64,000 nucleotides of DNA from an uncultured Lachnospiraceae bacterium. Its GTDB lineage: Bacteria > Bacillota > Clostridia > Lachnospirales > Lachnospiraceae. A program made the translations under genes and the position numbers. The notes beneath the pieces are model-generated. The model did not search any database. It worked only from the letters and a program-made list of their open reading frames with translations, and was not told where the DNA came from. Shown piece by piece: positions 62,543 through 64,000 of the stretch. The DNA is taken from the NCBI GenBank assembly GCA_910577175.1, contig CAJTLU010000008.1, positions 62,001 to 126,000 on the forward strand, given 5' to 3'. The first letter of the stretch is position 1. The number at the start of each line of letters is the position of its first letter.

Positions 62543-63787
62543 ATGGCTCTTATTAAATGCCCGGAATGTTCCGGGAAACTAAGTGACCGCGCCCCTGTCT
62601 GTCCCCATTGTGGTTTTCCGCAAAACCTTCTACCTGTTGCCCGGCCGGCAACCGACAGGCAGCGTCGGAAACGGCGTAAGTTCCCTAACGGCTTCGGTAC
62701 GGTGTATAAGCTGTCCGGCAATCGTGCCAACCCCTGGGTTGCCGCCAAAACCTTTGGATGGGAAAGCAACGAAGAAAAAATGACTTCAAAACAATTACAG
62801 CGGTCTATCGGCTATTTTCCCACCGAGGCAGATGCAATAGCCGCCCTGGTGGCATACAACAAGAATCCATACGATATAGAGAAGAACACAGTAACCTTTT
62901 CCCAGGCTTACGAATTATGGTCCGAAGACTATTATCCCACCTTGAAAAATGATTCTTCCACACGAACCTACAGAGCCGCTTACAAGTATTGCCAGTCTAT
63001 TTACACTATGCGTATGCGTGATTTACGCGTAGAACATTTAGAAGGAGTGATTCGAAGCTGTACCGCCGGCGATAGCACAAAAGCACGTATCAAGTCCATG
63101 TTTAACATGATATATGCTTACTGTATGAAACATGAAATTGTAGACAAAAACTATGCAGCACTTTTTTCTACCGCTGCCGCAAAACCTAAGATAGACCGCA
63201 TACCGTTCACGTGGACGGAAATCAAAAAGCTATGGGAAAACATAGATATGCCGTATGTTGATACTGTCCTGTTTGCCATTTATAGCGGTTGCCGTCCTTC
63301 GGAAGTATTTTCCCTGGAGGTGGACAACGTGTGCCTGAAAGAAGGTTATGTAGTAGGCGGAATAAAAACCGAAGCAGGCATAGAGCGTGTTATACCTCTG
63401 CACCCGGATATAATCGCCTTATTTACAAAACAATACAATGTCGCTGTTTCAAATGGTTGGAAGTACGTCTTTATGAATAATGAATATAACAAGGGGGGAT
63501 ATGTGCACATGACTTACGATGCATATAAAGGGAAATTTAACCGTCTTATGTCTTCCCTTGATATGAAACACTTCCCCGCTGACTGCCGTCATACATTTAT
63601 TACATGCGCGAAGGAAAGAAATATGAACGATTATTTATTAAAACTGATTGTAGGACACGCCATTGAAGACGTTACAGAAAAGACCTATACCCACCGTAAA
63701 ATACAGCAACTATGCCAGGCTGTTGCTTCGTTGGATTTCCGTCCGGTAGAAATATATGATACCACTAACAGCAAATTTCCATGTTAG
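62543..63787 (+). CDS. int: Phage tyrosine integrase with N-terminal zinc ribbon
   Basis: 414 residues from ATG 62543 (AAAGGAAG upstream). Residues 1-30 form a zinc ribbon CPEC..CPHC. Then a SAM-like core-binding domain and a catalytic domain: Arg in YSGCRPSEV, Lys in GGIKTEAG, RHTF, LIVGHA and nucleophile Tyr in EKTYTHR. The usual HxxR box reads ADCR, so its His is Ala. Located next to attR. Confidence 0.9.
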   Translation: MALIKCPECSGKLSDRAPVCPHCGFPQNLLPVARPATDRQRRKRRKFPNGFGTVYKLSGNRANPWVAAKTFGWESNEEKMTSKQLQRSIGYFPTEADAIAALVAYNKNPYDIEKNTVTFSQAYELWSEDYYPTLKNDSSTRTYRAAYKYCQSIYTMRMRDLRVEHLEGVIRSCTAGDSTKARIKSMFNMIYAYCMKHEIVDKNYAALFSTAAAKPKIDRIPFTWTEIKKLWENIDMPYVDTVLFAIYSGCRPSEVFSLEVDNVCLKEGYVVGGIKTEAGIERVIPLHPDIIALFTKQYNVAVSNGWKYVFMNNEYNKGGYVHMTYDAYKGKFNRLMSSLDMKHFPADCRHTFITCAKERNMNDYLLKLIVGHAIEDVTEKTYTHRKIQQLCQAVASLDFRPVEIYDTTNSKFPC

Positions 63788-63827
63788 TTATCCGTGTTAG
63801 TTACTCGTTAGTTACCCGTTAGTTACC
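63784..63827. promoter_or_regulatory. Arm-type integrase sites, right end
   Basis: GTTAGTTA(T/C) four times at 63784, 63797, 63808 and 63819; steps of 13, 11 and 11 bases. Counterparts lie at 36632-36651. Confidence 0.65.
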
Positions 63828-63866
63828 TGCGTTTTTCAGCGCATTTTCACGCTGTTTTTTATGCTC

Positions 63867-63991
63867 TGTTCCTCCTTCCACACAATGCAAAAAAAGTGCC
63901 GCAATCCGTTGAAATTGCGGCACTTCCTGTATTTTTTCCTGTCTGTCCCCTTAGAACTTCCCGGCGTCTGCTGCCTCCTGAATCGAAACGG
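63867..63991. repeat. attR, direct repeat with intact gene end
   Basis: Second copy of the attL sequence. Here the minus-strand codons run on unbroken into host DNA at the right edge. Terminator stem at 63894-63925. Confidence 0.92.
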
Positions 63992-64000
63992 CTACTGCCA
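63951..64000 (-). CDS. 3' end of the host target gene
   Basis: Last residues AVAVSIQEAADAGKF then stop at 63951; the rest lies beyond the window. Too short to name. The prophage entered at its 3' end and kept the reading frame and terminator. Confidence 0.6.
   Translation of the reverse strand, partial: AVAVSIQEAADAGKF

Larger units (their letters stand above)
36471..63991. mobile_element. Integrated, structurally defective prophage
   Basis: Bounded by direct repeats of about 125 bp (attL 36471-36596, attR 63867-63991), with a tyrosine integrase beside attR. It carries lysis, tail-tip, terminase, replication, regulator and moron genes but no portal, head, tail-tube or tape-measure gene. GC content is uneven: the replication block 47-55 kb is GC-rich, while 44.5-46.5 kb and 56-61.6 kb are AT-rich. 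Confidence 0.92.

Noticed and set aside
62354..63787. Longer integrase start at 62354
   Set aside because: The added residues span a terminator, a promoter and a hairpin; ATG 62543 has a ribosome site and begins directly with the zinc ribbon.
1..64000. tRNA or rRNA genes, including a tRNA as the attachment site
   Set aside because: No cloverleaf or T-loop pattern was found; the attachment site is a protein gene end.

Overview
The window looks like a spore-forming gut Clostridia chromosome of the Lachnospiraceae type. The support is a GerA/SpoVAF-type spore protein, a C_GCAxxG redox protein, Na+-decarboxylase membrane subunits, large plant- and host-glycan hydrolases (GH115, GH2), AgrC/AgrA-like two-component genes, and strong AGGAGG ribosome sites throughout. 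No tRNA or rRNA gene was seen. Most genes lie on the minus strand.

Layout of the chromosome part (1-36.4 kb): a partial HelD gene; an AT-rich patch (1.9-4.8 kb) with a frameshifted DUF1016/YhcG nuclease, an unknown gene and a frameshifted SIR2/AbiH-like gene that resembles a decaying defence cluster; a TetR-controlled FtsX-type ABC exporter with a perfect palindromic operator; an RlmA-like methyltransferase and an HD protein; a GH115 glucuronidase; Fic; a spore germination protein; a small housekeeping operon (methyltransferase, 5-formyl-THF cyclo-ligase, C_GCAxxG protein); a yybP-ykoY-like riboswitch in front of OadB/OadG-like Na+-pump subunits; a 1,201-residue LRR surface protein with 27-bp tandem repeats; a LytTR response regulator with a histidine kinase that carries an extra C-terminal RsiV-like domain; a GH2 enzyme; an AraC-GGDEF fusion; an ABC-F protein; and a patch of small, partly broken orphan genes.

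From 36,471 to 63,991 there is an integrated prophage, about 27.4 kb, bounded by near-perfect direct repeats of about 125 bp. The repeats contain the last codons and the terminator of a host gene that enters from the right edge. The integrase sits at the right end, and 9-bp arm-type repeats lie inside both ends. Read from the right, the prophage has int, hicAB, a fused TPR/membrane remnant, lipoprotein morons, four XRE regulators in a repeated arrangement, a GC-rich plasmid-like replication block (HUH Rep, PcfK, PcfJ, HNH, RNase H-like), a late regulator, a separate AT-rich three-gene module (GHKL ATPase, STAS-like DUF4325 protein, membrane protein) with its own promoter and terminator, terminase small subunit, a truncated terminase large subunit fused to tail-tip genes, and holin/endolysin. 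Portal, capsid, tail tube and tape-measure genes are absent, so the element is defective or helper-dependent.

The best candidates for something new are the GHKL-STAS-membrane module (44.5-46.5 kb), a solitary hairpin very like a type I-E CRISPR repeat followed by a terminator (60.72 kb), a strongly predicted antisense RNA in front of the HUH rep gene (54.5 kb), the kinase-RsiV fusion (24.2-26.2 kb) and the riboswitch in front of the Na+-pump subunits (17.9 kb). All functional calls rest on motif recognition by eye; no database search was run.
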